Shown here: positions 17,809 through 26,873 of the stretch, piece after piece
Layout: every line of letters begins with the position of its first letter
How positions within the stretch are numbered: the first letter of the stretch is position 1
From: Ruegeria sp. ANG-S4
Lineage (GTDB): Bacteria; Pseudomonadota; Alphaproteobacteria; Rhodobacterales; Rhodobacteraceae
Assembly: GCF_000814005.1 (NCBI RefSeq)
Contig: NZ_JWLK01000006.1
Coordinates: 248,001 to 312,000 of the forward strand
Reading direction: 5' to 3'
DNA: 64,000 nt
Notes under the pieces: generated by a model
Told to the model about the DNA's origin: nothing
What the model saw: the letters and a program-made list of their open reading frames with translations, nothing else
Databases searched by the model: none
Position numbers and translations under genes: made by a program

Positions 17809-18675
17809 ATGAATGTCCGGAAAGCAGTAACCTGCGCCGGTGTTTCGGCGTTTTTGTTAACTTGTGCGGTCCCAGTACTGGCGACCGAGCAATTGCCGCG
17901 CGGTGTATATAAGCGCATCAAGGCACCCGAACCTGGGGCACGCTCGCGTGTCACCATTCAAATTACGCCCGAGCAGCACGCGAACGCGCCCTCGGCACCT
18001 AGTACGGGCGCGGATATAGATGTACCCGAAATCATAGCCCGCGCCGCGCCGCCGGAGTCAGTTGTTCCGCGTGTCGAAGGGGCGACCAAACCCGTTGGGT
18101 CCTACAAGGCATTCTGGAATCGGGTCTCGCCCGAGATGGCGCAGGCAAGTTCGGGACGATTGCGACAGGCTGTTCAAGCCGCATCCCAAGTTGGCGTAGC
18201 GGCGCCCAGATTGCAGACGCTGCAGAATATCGCCCGGCAACGTGGCGTGGACATCCTGCGCTCGACAGTTGGTACGGATGTTTCTCCGGCGCTTGTTCTG
18301 GCGGTTATATCTGTCGAGTCTGCCGGGCGGGCGGATGCAGTCAGTTCTGCCGGTGCGCAAGGTCTGATGCAGTTGATGCCGGCGACGGCTGCCCGCTTTG
18401 GCGTGCAGGACAGCTTGAAACCGGATCAGAACATTTCCGGTGGCGTGAAATATCTGGACTGGTTGATGGAGGAGTTCGGGAACGACCCGATACTGGTCCT
18501 CGCCGGGTACAATGCCGGTGAAGGGGCGGTCCGCAAACACAGCGGCGTGCCCCCATACGCAGAAACGCGCGACTATGTTCCGAAGGTGCTGGCCGCGTTT
18601 CAGGTGGCCAGCGCGTTGTGCACATCACCGCCCGAGTTCCTATCGGACGGATGCGTCTTTCAAGGGATGAATTAG
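17809..18675 (+). CDS. Lytic transglycosylase, SLT domain
   Basis: A 288-residue exported enzyme that cleaves the glycan strands of peptidoglycan. A signal peptide ends about residue 26 (VPVLA). A Pro/Ala-rich linker follows (about 40-110). The SLT catalytic domain at about 145-265 contains ISVESAGRADA with catalytic Glu170, AQGLMQLMPATA, and YNAGEGAVRK. Divergence from the flp gene across a shared 351 bp region suggests it opens the wall for Tad assembly; that link is inference. AGGCAAA precedes the ATG. Confidence 0.92.
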   Translation: MNVRKAVTCAGVSAFLLTCAVPVLATEQLPRGVYKRIKAPEPGARSRVTIQITPEQHANAPSAPSTGADIDVPEIIARAAPPESVVPRVEGATKPVGSYKAFWNRVSPEMAQASSGRLRQAVQAASQVGVAAPRLQTLQNIARQRGVDILRSTVGTDVSPALVLAVISVESAGRADAVSSAGAQGLMQLMPATAARFGVQDSLKPDQNISGGVKYLDWLMEEFGNDPILVLAGYNAGEGAVRKHSGVPPYAETRDYVPKVLAAFQVASALCTSPPEFLSDGCVFQGMN

Positions 18676-18676
18676 A

Positions 18677-18710
18677 ACAGGCCCGCGTTTCAGCGGGCCT
18701 GTCTATTTTT
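18677..18710. terminator. Terminator between the lytic transglycosylase and CoA-transferase genes
   Basis: ACAGGCCCGC (18677-18686) pairs perfectly with GCGGGCCTGT (18693-18702) across 6 bases and is followed by TCTATTTTT on the plus strand. It lies between convergent genes. Confidence 0.88.
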
Positions 18711-19335
18711 AGTTAACGATATTCGCCTCTGTCGCTTCGCGAATTTGGTCCTCGGTCACGCCTTCTGCGATTTCGATGATCTTCAGGCCACCGTCGACCA
18801 CATCCAAAACCCCAAGGTTCGTGATGATGCGATTCACCACCTTTTTTCCGGTCAGCGGCAGCGTGCATTTCTTCAGCAGCTTGGATTTGCCGTGTTTGTT
18901 GGTGTGATCCATTACCACGATCACGCGGCCCACACCGGCAACAAGGTCCATCGCGCCACCCATGCCCTTGACCAGCACGCCGGGAATCATCCAGTTGGCC
19001 AGATCACCCTCTTCGTCAACTTCCATTGCGCCAAGGACAGCAGCGGCGATTTTGCCGCCGCGAATCATGGCGAAGGATGTGGCGCTGTCGAAATAGGCAG
19101 TTCGCGAAAGTTCCGTGATCGTTTGCTTGCCGGCATTGATCAGATCGGGATCTTCTTCGCCTTCAAAAGGGAAGGGGCCCATGCCCAGCATGCCATTCTC
19201 TGACTGCAGGGTAATGTCCTTGTCACCCACGTAGTTTGCCACCAGCGTCGGAATCCCGATGCCAAGGTTCACATACATGCCGTCTTCCAGCTCTTGCGCC
19301 GCGCGCGCAGCCATCTGATTGCGGTCCCAGGGCAT
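18709..19335 (-). CDS. scoB: 3-oxoacid CoA-transferase subunit B
   Basis: The beta subunit (208 residues) of a succinyl-CoA:3-ketoacid or acetoacetate CoA-transferase. The family signature SENGMLGMGP lies at 45-54 with the catalytic Glu46 that forms the glutamyl-CoA intermediate; GIGIPTLV near 25-32 and VVMDHTNKHGKSKLLKKCT further on are also typical. Its ATG overlaps the stop of the alpha-subunit gene (TAATG), so the two are translationally coupled. The substrate pair (acetoacetate with succinyl-CoA or acetyl-CoA) cannot be decided from sequence. Confidence 0.93.
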   Translation of the reverse strand: MPWDRNQMAARAAQELEDGMYVNLGIGIPTLVANYVGDKDITLQSENGMLGMGPFPFEGEEDPDLINAGKQTITELSRTAYFDSATSFAMIRGGKIAAAVLGAMEVDEEGDLANWMIPGVLVKGMGGAMDLVAGVGRVIVVMDHTNKHGKSKLLKKCTLPLTGKKVVNRIITNLGVLDVVDGGLKIIEIAEGVTEDQIREATEANIVN

Positions 19336-20039
19336 TATTCTTCCTCCTTCTGACGGGTGGTGCGTTGTTCAATTCGTTTTTCGTGCTCGCCCTGAATGAT
19401 GCGGTGCACATAAATGCCGGGCAGGTGGATTGCGTCCGGATCAAGCGATCCGCGCGGCACAATTTCCTCGACTTCGGCGATACAGATTTTACCGCATGTC
19501 GCCGCGGGAACGTTGAAGTTCCGGGCGGTTTTTCGGAAGATCAGGTTTCCGGTGTCGTCAGCCTTCCAGGCTTTCACGATGGCCAGATCGGCAAAGATGC
19601 CCTCTTCCATGATGTAGGTTTCGCCGTCGAAATCCTTGTGCTCTTTTCCTTCCGCGATGACCGTGCCCACGCCGGTTTTGGTATAGAAACCTGGGATACC
19701 TGCGCCGCCTGCGCGCATACGCTCGGCCAAAGTGCCTTGCGGATTGAACTCCAGCTCAAGCTCACCGGCCAGATACTGACGCATGAATTCTGCGTTCTCG
19801 CCGACGTAAGAGCTGATCATTTTCTTGACCTGCTTCGTCTGCAAAAGAATGCCGATGCCAAAATCATCGACACCGGCGTTGTTCGAGGCAAACGTCAGGT
19901 CCTGCGCGCCCGAGTCCTTGATCGCTTCAAGCAGCAGTTCCGGGATACCGCACAGGCCGAAACCACCTGCCGCGATCATCATGCCATCCGTCAGCACCCC
20001 ATCAAGCGCTTCGGTGGCATTGGCATAGATTTTCTTCAT
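19335..20039 (-). CDS. scoA: 3-oxoacid CoA-transferase subunit A
   Basis: The alpha subunit (234 residues) starting at MKKIYANATEAL (20039), which has GGGGAGG 5 bases upstream; a longer frame up to 20087 lacks such a site. The N-terminal GGFGLCGIPELL motif, NNAGVDDFGIGILL and GTLAERMRAGGAGIPGF segments are standard for ScoA/AtoD. With ScoB it activates ketone bodies for entry into central metabolism. Confidence 0.93.
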   Translation of the reverse strand: MKKIYANATEALDGVLTDGMMIAAGGFGLCGIPELLLEAIKDSGAQDLTFASNNAGVDDFGIGILLQTKQVKKMISSYVGENAEFMRQYLAGELELEFNPQGTLAERMRAGGAGIPGFYTKTGVGTVIAEGKEHKDFDGETYIMEEGIFADLAIVKAWKADDTGNLIFRKTARNFNVPAATCGKICIAEVEEIVPRGSLDPDAIHLPGIYVHRIIQGEHEKRIEQRTTRQKEEE

Positions 20040-20132
20040 GGAAACCTCCCCAATGATATGCGTGATTGCGCAGGTTATTGCCGCCACGTCTTTGGGAAGT
20101 CAATGAAACCAAGGGGGTGTTGGTATTTCTAC

Positions 20133-22757
20133 CTATCCTGCTGCTTTCTTCGGGGCTTTTTTCGCCGCCGCCTTCTTTTTGGGAGCCGCCTTTTTCCGAC
20201 CACCCTTCTTGGCGGCCTTTTCATTGGCAAGTTCCACCGCCATTTCCAAAGTCACGTCCTCGGGTTTGATATCCTTGGGCAGGGTCGCATTGACCTTTTC
20301 CCATTTCACATAGGGTCCGTAGCGGCCATCCAGCACCTGAATTGCACCACCGTCCGGGTGTTCGCCAAGTTCTTTGAGCGGTTTTGCGGCCGCTCTTTGT
20401 CCGCGACCCGGGTTCGCACGCTTTTCGGCCAACAGCTCGACGGCCCGGTTCATACCGATCTCGAAAACATCGTTGGGATCTTTGAGGTTTGCATAGATCG
20501 GTTTCGCATCGTCCGGCAGTTGATGCATGATGTAGGGGCCAAACCGTCCAAAATTCGAACTGATCATGCCGCCGTCTGGGTGCTCGCCGATCTGCCTCGG
20601 CAATGACAGCAAAGTCAGCGCCTTATCCAGATCCATATCGTCTTTGTTCCAGCCTCGTGGCAGGGATGCCCGAGGTGGTTTTTTGTTTTCCGGTGTCGGC
20701 TCACCGCGTTGGACGTAAGGGCCAAAGCGACCTGCCTTGAGCCAGATCTCGTCACCTGCATCTTCTCCCAGCAGGCGTTCTTCACCTTCGGCACCTTCAC
20801 CGGCGATGGGCCGCGTATAGGTGCATTCGGGATAGTTGCCGCATCCGACGAAGCCGCCCGTCCGCGACGTTTTCAGATGCAACCTGCCGACGCCGCATTT
20901 GGGGCATATGCGCGGATCGGATCCATCCTCTCGTGGCGGGTAAAGCTGCGGGGCAAGCGCCTCATCGAGTTTGTCCAATACCTCAGAGATGCGCAGGTCG
21001 GACGTTTCGCCAATCGCCGCCGAGAAATCGCGCCAGAACTTGCCCAACAGATCCTTATAATCGCGGTCGCCCGCACTGACGTCGTCAAGCTGTTCTTCCA
21101 GATTTGCCGTGAATTCGTAACCGACATATTGGCGGAAAAAATTCAGCAGAAAGATCGTAACGATTCGACCCTTCTCTTCCGGAATCAACCTGTTCTTGTC
21201 CTTTCGCACATATTCCCGATCCTGAATCGTCGTCACGATCGAGGCATATGTCGACGGGCGCCCGATTCCCAACTCTTCCATCCGCTTGACCAGCGTGGCC
21301 TCGGTATAACGCGGCGGCGGTTGGGTATGATGCTGCAGGGCCAGAACAGCCTCGTTGTCGGAGAGAATGGCGGCTTTATCGTCGCCTGTCGCCTTTGCGT
21401 ATTGATCGCGAAGTGAGGTTTTGGCGAACGGGGCTGGGTCGCCCTGCATGATCTGTGGCAGACGCTTCTCGTCGTCGTCCGCCACGTCGTCGCGCCCTTC
21501 TTCATAGACACGCATGAAACCGTCAAACAGCACCACTTGCCCGGTTGCGCGAAGGCCGACCTGACCATCCGAACTGCCAATGTCGACCGTTGTACGCTCC
21601 AGCCTTGCGGCTGCCATCTGACAGGCGATTGTCCGTTTCCAGATCAGGTCATAAAGCTTGCGCTGATCCTCATCAGTGACTTTCAACGCCTTGGCATCGC
21701 GTGACATATCCGTGGGGCGGATACATTCGTGCGCCTCCTGAGCGTTCTTGGCCTTGTTTTTGTACATGCGCGGGCTGTCCGGCACGTAGTCGGCCCCATA
21801 ACGGTCGGCAATCGCGTCGCGCGTTGCAGCGACAGCTTCCGGAGCCATGTCGATGCCATCGGTCCGCATATATGTAATGTACCCGGCTTCATACAGACGT
21901 TGCGCCACCTGCATCGCATGGCGCGCGCCCATGCCGAACTTGCGGCTGGCCTCTTGCTGCAAGGTCGAGGTCATGAACGGCGCACTGGGGTTGCGGGCGG
22001 CGGGCTTGGCTTCGACCGAGGTCACGCTGAGGGCGCGGCTGGTGATTGCCTGAACCGCCAATTCCGCCTGTGTGGCGTTGGCCAGATCGTGCTTGTCCAG
22101 CTTCTTGCCCGCAAGTGTTACCAAACGGGCCTCGTAGGTCTGGCCGCGCGGGGTTTCGAAAAGGGCCCGTACCGACCAGTATTCAACTGGCTTGAACGCC
22201 TCGATCTCCATCTCGCGTTCGACGATCAGGCGCAGGCAGACGGATTGCACGCGTCCGGCGGATTTTGCCCCCGGCAGCTTGCGCCACAGCACCGGCGAAA
22301 GGTTGAAACCCACAAGATAGTCCAGCGCGCGGCGGGCCAGGTAGGCCTCGACCAGCGGCATGTCGACTTCGCGCGGGCTTTGCATTGCTTCGGTTACAGC
22401 ATCCTTGGTGATCGCATTAAAGGTCACGCGGCTGACCGGCGTGTCCTTTTTGATCGAGCGGCGCTTGGTCAATGCCTCTTGCAGGTGCCAGCTGATCGCT
22501 TCGCCCTCGCGATCAGGGTCAGTGGCCAGGATCAGGGCGTTGTCTTCCTTGAGCGCGTCGGCGATGGCTTTGACATGTTTCCGGCTGTCATTGCCGACCT
22601 CCCACGTCATCGCGAATTCGTGGTCGGGATCGACCGATCCGTCCTTGGGCGGCAAGTCGCGAACATGCCCATACGACGCCAAAACCGTGTAGTCGGGGCC
22701 GAGGTATTTATTGATTGTTTTTGCTTTGGCCGGAGATTCTACAACAACTACAGGCAT
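20133..22757 (-). CDS. topA: DNA topoisomerase I
   Basis: An 874-residue type IA topoisomerase that relaxes negative supercoils. The TOPRIM domain is at about 1-115 with DPDREGE at 80-86; the active-site tyrosine is Tyr296 in ITYMRTDG. After the core (to about 580) there is one four-Cys zinc module (CPKCGVGRL...CGNYPEC), then three related GRFGPYV-type C-terminal repeats (around 680, 740 and 820), and a tail rich in Lys and Ala from about residue 845. Length and tail are normal for alphaproteobacterial enzymes. It lies between scoA and dprA, all minus strand. Confidence 0.97.
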   Translation of the reverse strand: MPVVVVESPAKAKTINKYLGPDYTVLASYGHVRDLPPKDGSVDPDHEFAMTWEVGNDSRKHVKAIADALKEDNALILATDPDREGEAISWHLQEALTKRRSIKKDTPVSRVTFNAITKDAVTEAMQSPREVDMPLVEAYLARRALDYLVGFNLSPVLWRKLPGAKSAGRVQSVCLRLIVEREMEIEAFKPVEYWSVRALFETPRGQTYEARLVTLAGKKLDKHDLANATQAELAVQAITSRALSVTSVEAKPAARNPSAPFMTSTLQQEASRKFGMGARHAMQVAQRLYEAGYITYMRTDGIDMAPEAVAATRDAIADRYGADYVPDSPRMYKNKAKNAQEAHECIRPTDMSRDAKALKVTDEDQRKLYDLIWKRTIACQMAAARLERTTVDIGSSDGQVGLRATGQVVLFDGFMRVYEEGRDDVADDDEKRLPQIMQGDPAPFAKTSLRDQYAKATGDDKAAILSDNEAVLALQHHTQPPPRYTEATLVKRMEELGIGRPSTYASIVTTIQDREYVRKDKNRLIPEEKGRIVTIFLLNFFRQYVGYEFTANLEEQLDDVSAGDRDYKDLLGKFWRDFSAAIGETSDLRISEVLDKLDEALAPQLYPPREDGSDPRICPKCGVGRLHLKTSRTGGFVGCGNYPECTYTRPIAGEGAEGEERLLGEDAGDEIWLKAGRFGPYVQRGEPTPENKKPPRASLPRGWNKDDMDLDKALTLLSLPRQIGEHPDGGMISSNFGRFGPYIMHQLPDDAKPIYANLKDPNDVFEIGMNRAVELLAEKRANPGRGQRAAAKPLKELGEHPDGGAIQVLDGRYGPYVKWEKVNATLPKDIKPEDVTLEMAVELANEKAAKKGGRKKAAPKKKAAAKKAPKKAAG

Positions 22758-22927
22758 TTAGGGGGAAACCTCGCTCGACGGGAATAGCGCCTTCAATGGT
22801 GATGCAAAATGTGTGGGCCGATGCCGGATTGTCAATGCGTTCCTTTTGCATTGCGAAAAATACAATAAATCTAGTGTCTTATGAGGGCTGTCGAGCGCGA
22901 CACCACTTGACGGTGGTGGCGATCCCG

Positions 22928-24052
22928 TCAACTCGCCAACGACAAAAGTCCGCCGGGCTGGCGCTGGATTCGTCCGTCCAGTTCCAGGTCGACCAAGGCC
23001 GGTCCCAGTTCCCCTGCCGTCGCCGAAATATCGCGCAGCAACTGATCTTCTGCGATCGGTGACGGCCCAAGCCGGTCCAGTATTTGTGCATGCAGGTCAA
23101 GAACCCGAGGTCGGTTGGGCGCGGTTTCCTGATGCACAGGTTGGGGCAAAGATCGCTCTTGCGACGGCAACGCTTCAATAACATCCGTTGCCGAGCGGAC
23201 CAGCGTCGCGCCGTCCCGAATCAACCAATTGCAACCTGCGGCGCGGGCGTCAAAGGGGTGGCCGGGAACGGCCAAAACCTCGCGCCCCTGATCCAGCGCA
23301 TCTCGCGCTGTAATAAGACTGCCGGACTTCGCCGCGGCTTCGACAACGACCACGGCCCGCGCGAGGCCTGAAATTATGCGATTTCTTCGGGGAAAATGCC
23401 GTGCCTGTGGCGTCACGCCCATTGGCTGTTCGGACAAACGCACCCCTTTTGCGGCAATCTCGTGGGCCAAGTCCGTGTTTTCTGCGGGATAGATCACGTC
23501 CACGCCGCCGGCCATGACGGCTATGGTGCCGGTCTCAAGCGCAGCCAGGTGTGCCGAGGTGTCGATGCCGCGCGCCATGCCCGAGACGATGACATGCCCG
23601 CTCTGCCCCAACTCGGCCGCCAGACCGCGCGCCATGCGGGAACCCAGGGATGAGCAGTTTCGGGCGCCGACCAAAGCGACGGCAGGTCGTTTCAACAAAG
23701 AAACATCCCCGATGGCCCACAACAACGGAGGGGCGTCCTGCAGATCAACCAGCGATTCCGGGAAATCGGCGGCCCCAAGGCACAAAAGCCGCGCTTTTGC
23801 GGCTTTTGCGGCCCTGAGTTCCGCCTCAATCACACCGGGTGGGCAGATTTCATAGCCTTCAATCCCGGCTGCGCGTGCCATTTCAGGCAGCGCGGCCAGC
23901 GCGTTCTGCGCCGAGCCATGTTCGCGCATCAGTCTGCGAAACGTCGCCGGACCAACCTTGCGCGAGCGCAACAGACGGAGCCAGGAAAACCGGTCCTCTT
24001 CCGTGGTGGGTGGGAGTGGGGGGTGAATGGAAGAAAGCTGCTCTTCAGTCAT
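22928..24052 (-). CDS. dprA: DNA-processing protein DprA
   Basis: DprA binds single-stranded DNA and loads RecA during natural transformation. From the ATG at 24052 (MTEEQLSS, with GGAG 7 bases upstream) it has 374 residues; a frame extended to 24160 gives an unlikely N-terminus. An N-terminal SAM-like region (SRKVGPATFRRLM) precedes the Rossmann-like core with VALVGARNCSSLGSRMA, SGMARGIDTSAHLAAL, and a C-terminal winged helix (IAEDQLLRDIS). Its presence is consistent with possible competence but does not prove it. Confidence 0.93.
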   Translation of the reverse strand: MTEEQLSSIHPPLPPTTEEDRFSWLRLLRSRKVGPATFRRLMREHGSAQNALAALPEMARAAGIEGYEICPPGVIEAELRAAKAAKARLLCLGAADFPESLVDLQDAPPLLWAIGDVSLLKRPAVALVGARNCSSLGSRMARGLAAELGQSGHVIVSGMARGIDTSAHLAALETGTIAVMAGGVDVIYPAENTDLAHEIAAKGVRLSEQPMGVTPQARHFPRRNRIISGLARAVVVVEAAAKSGSLITARDALDQGREVLAVPGHPFDARAAGCNWLIRDGATLVRSATDVIEALPSQERSLPQPVHQETAPNRPRVLDLHAQILDRLGPSPIAEDQLLRDISATAGELGPALVDLELDGRIQRQPGGLLSLAS

Positions 24053-24243
24053 CCGATGCTCCGCCTGATTGCAGAACTGGTTTACAGGCGAGCGGGTTAA
24101 CAGCTTGTGAATCTTACATAATTTGATGGAAATTGGTTTGGGTGTCGCCCGAATGGGCAATTTAAGACTTTGAAATTGTTACATAAACTGCAATCAAGCC
24201 ATTGTTGTGCGATTTTCCAAACATCCCTTCTTGAAACGCGACA

Positions 24244-24271
24244 AGGGGCGCTGCGTTAACCCTGCGCCCCT
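24244..24271 (-). terminator. Possible terminator after tldD
   Basis: AGGGGCGC (24244-24251) pairs with GCGCCCCT (24264-24271) around a 12-base loop, 22 bp after the tldD stop. The following minus-strand bases (TGTCGCGTTTC) give only a poor U tract. Confidence 0.45.
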
Positions 24272-24292
24272 ATGTGCGAATATGAATCCGAC

Positions 24293-25714
24293 TCAGGCGG
24301 CGGACCCGCCGACCGTAAGACCATCCATCAAGACTGTCGGTTGACCCACGCCGACCGGCACCCATTGCCCGTCTTTGCCGCAGGTTCCCATTCCGGGGTC
24401 CAGCGCCATGTCGTTGCCCAAACCGCGGATACGTTTCAAAGCAGACGGGCCGTCACCGATCAGTGTTGCACCTTTGACCGGCGCGCCGATCTTGCCGTTT
24501 TCTACCCGATAGGCCTCGGTGCAGGAAAAGACGAACTTACCGTTTGTAATGTCGACCTGCCCGCCGCCGAAACCGACGGCCCAGATGCCGTCTTTGATGT
24601 CGGCAACCAGCGCTGCCGGATCTGCTTCGCCTCCCAACATAATGGTGTTGGTCATTCTGGGCATCGGTTTGTGGGCATAGCTCTGCCGGCGCCCGTTCCC
24701 GGTGGGTGAAACCCCCATCAGGCGGGCGTTCTGGCGGTCCTGCATGTAACCCGTCAAAACCCCATCCTCGATCAATACGGTGCGCGAACTTGGCGTGCCT
24801 TCGTCATCGACGGTGATCGAGCCGCGCCGGTCAGCGATAGTGCCGTCATCCACAACGGTCACACCCTTTGAGGCAATCTGCTGCCCCATCAGCCCGGCGA
24901 ATGCAGAACTGCCCTTGCGGTTGAAATCACCCTCAAGCCCGTGGCCGATAGCTTCGTGCAGCAGAATTCCAGGCCAGCCAGGACCAAGGGCAACTTCCAT
25001 GACACCGGCAGGGGCGGGTACGGCGTCCAGGTTGACCAAAGCAATCCGCAAAGCCTCGCGCGCCTTTGCCTGCCAGTCTGCCGGATCGATCAAACCGTTC
25101 AAGCCAACGCGACCACCCCCGCCGGCCGATCCGCTTTCACGCCGCCCGTTCTGTTCAACAATGACCGAGACATTCAAACGTGTCATTGGCCGCACGTCGC
25201 GAACCAGAACGCCGTCGGGACGCAGGATTTCAACCTCCTGCACTGCAGCAGCGATGGTTGCGCTGACCTGTACCACGCGGGGATCCAACTCTCGTGAGAA
25301 GGCGTCGATTTCGCGCAAGGTTTCGATCTTCACAGGAAAACCAGCGGTTTCGATAGGGTCTTCGTCCGTATAGAGACGCGTATTGGTGGCCCGCGGCGGC
25401 TCTGCCAACGTACCGCCGCCTTGACCCACGGCAAGACGCGCTGTCTCAGCCGCCCGTTTCAGGGCAGGAATAGACACATCGGTCGAGTGGGCATAACCGG
25501 CCACTTCGCCCTGAACCGCGCGCAGACCAAACCCTTCGGACGCGTCGTATGAGGCCGTGCGCAGACGGCCGTCATCAAACACCAGCGACTCGGACTTGCG
25601 CCGTTCTACGAACAGCTCTCCGTCTTCGGCACCGGCGGTTGCGGATTGCAGAACCGCAAGCGCCTCGTCCTGTGGAAGGGCGCTTTCAAACGGGCGAAAC
25701 GGGTCGTTGGACAT
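24293..25714 (-). CDS. tldD: Metalloprotease TldD
   Basis: A 473-residue zinc metalloprotease from the ATG at 25714 (MSNDPFRPFE). TldD works with TldE/PmbA to degrade unfolded peptides and in some species to process microcin or modify peptides. The zinc motif HEAIGH (HExxxH type) is visible in LLHEAIGHGLEGDF at about residues 240-253, and the C-terminal glycine-rich GNGRRQSYAHKPMPRMTN segment is typical. tldE is not in this window. The gene is divergent from ctaC, with an FNR-type box 20 bp upstream of its start. Confidence 0.95.
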   Translation of the reverse strand: MSNDPFRPFESALPQDEALAVLQSATAGAEDGELFVERRKSESLVFDDGRLRTASYDASEGFGLRAVQGEVAGYAHSTDVSIPALKRAAETARLAVGQGGGTLAEPPRATNTRLYTDEDPIETAGFPVKIETLREIDAFSRELDPRVVQVSATIAAAVQEVEILRPDGVLVRDVRPMTRLNVSVIVEQNGRRESGSAGGGGRVGLNGLIDPADWQAKAREALRIALVNLDAVPAPAGVMEVALGPGWPGILLHEAIGHGLEGDFNRKGSSAFAGLMGQQIASKGVTVVDDGTIADRRGSITVDDEGTPSSRTVLIEDGVLTGYMQDRQNARLMGVSPTGNGRRQSYAHKPMPRMTNTIMLGGEADPAALVADIKDGIWAVGFGGGQVDITNGKFVFSCTEAYRVENGKIGAPVKGATLIGDGPSALKRIRGLGNDMALDPGMGTCGKDGQWVPVGVGQPTVLMDGLTVGGSAA

Positions 25715-25733
25715 CACTTGGAACCTTTCGGGT

Positions 25734-25747
25734 TTGATCCAGATCAA
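25734..25747. promoter_or_regulatory. FNR/FnrL-type box between tldD and ctaC
   Basis: TTGAT (25734-25738), CCAG, ATCAA (25743-25747) is a perfect TTGAT-N4-ATCAA palindrome, the recognition site of FNR-family oxygen regulators, extended to TTTGAT/ATCAAA. It lies 144 bp upstream of the ctaC start and 20 bp upstream of tldD. The position before an aerobic oxidase operon supports oxygen-dependent control. Confidence 0.6.
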
Positions 25748-25891
25748 AAATAGCGTCTGTTTGACGCAAGCATTTTGCTTTATCTACCCGACGGAATATG
25801 GTTTTTAACGCGGCCAAAGACAACGGGAGAGGTGCGACCGATTCACACCTTCTTCGCGAGAGAAGCAAAGATCAAACGATCAGGACAGAAC

Positions 25892-26803
25892 ATGAAGAAT
25901 GCTTTGATGCTTTCCGGGCTTGTAACGGCCCTCTCCAGCCTTCCCGCCGTGGCTCAGGAGCTTGAGATTATTGGCAAGCCGGTTCCCGGAGGTGTGGGCT
26001 TTCAACCAGCCGTAACCGAACTTGCGGACGGCATTCAGCGGCTGGATAACATGATTCTGGTGATCATCACCGTGATCTGTCTGTTTGTGGCCGGCCTGCT
26101 GGTCTACTGCATCGTTCGCTACAACCAACGTGCCAATCCAACTCCGGCGCGGTTCTCGCACTATACCCCGGTCGAGATTGCGTGGACCATAATCCCGATC
26201 GTCATTCTGGTGTTCATCGGAGCGTTCTCGCTGCCGGTTTTGTTCAAACAGCAAGAAATTCCTGAAGGCGATGTTGTCATCAAAGTGGTCGGCAACCAGT
26301 GGTATTGGACCTACGAATATGTCGATCACGATTTCGCATTTGACAGCTATCTTCTGGGCCACCCCGCAACCCTGGACGAAGGCGCACGCCCGGCCGACGC
26401 CGACGTCACACCTTTCGTTCTGGACGATGCGATGCGGGCAAAGCTGGCCGATGCCGGTTACAGCTCGGACGAATGGCTGCTGGCAACGGATACCGCCGTG
26501 GTCGTGCCGGTGGGCAAGATCATCGTCATGCAGGTCACCGCATCCGACGTGATCCATTCGTGGACCATCCCGTCCTTCGGCGTGAAGCAGGATGGCGTTC
26601 CGGGTCGTCTGGCCGAGCTTTGGTTCCAGGCAGACAAGGAAGGCGTCTATTTCGGCCAGTGCTCGGAACTGTGTGGCAAGGATCACGCCTATATGCCGAT
26701 CACGGTGAAAGTGGTCAGCGAAGAGGCGTATGAGCAGTGGTTGCAAGGCGCGCTGGAAGAGTATGCAGGCCAGCTTGCAGCTTATCAGGTCGCCGCGAAC
26801 TAA
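25892..26803 (+). CDS. ctaC: Cytochrome c oxidase subunit II
   Basis: A 303-residue subunit that receives electrons from cytochrome c at the CuA centre. The start at 25892 ([10 protein letters not shown]) has AGGA 7 bases upstream and gives a clean signal peptide ending near Ala21 (LPAVA). Two transmembrane helices follow (about 48-70 and 88-112). The cupredoxin domain holds WYWTYEY and the CuA site [14 protein letters not shown] around residues 256-270, with both Cys, the bridging Glu, His and Met. It heads the operon with ctaB, a small membrane protein gene, ctaG and subunit III. Subunit I is not in the window. Confidence 0.96.
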   Translation: MKNALMLSGLVTALSSLPAVAQELEIIGKPVPGGVGFQPAVTELADGIQRLDNMILVIITVICLFVAGLLVYCIVRYNQRANPTPARFSHYTPVEIAWTIIPIVILVFIGAFSLPVLFKQQEIPEGDVVIKVVGNQWYWTYEYVDHDFAFDSYLLGHPATLDEGARPADADVTPFVLDDAMRAKLADAGYSSDEWLLATDTAVVVPVGKIIVMQVTASDVIHSWTIPSFGVKQDGVPGRLAELWFQADKEGVYFGQCSELCGKDHAYMPITVKVVSEEAYEQWLQGALEEYAGQLAAYQVAAN

Positions 26804-26873
26804 GGCGGACGACGCGTTTTGAGACTGTTGGCTGCGTGGTGACCGCGCAGCTTTCGCCCAAGAAGGACCGGAA

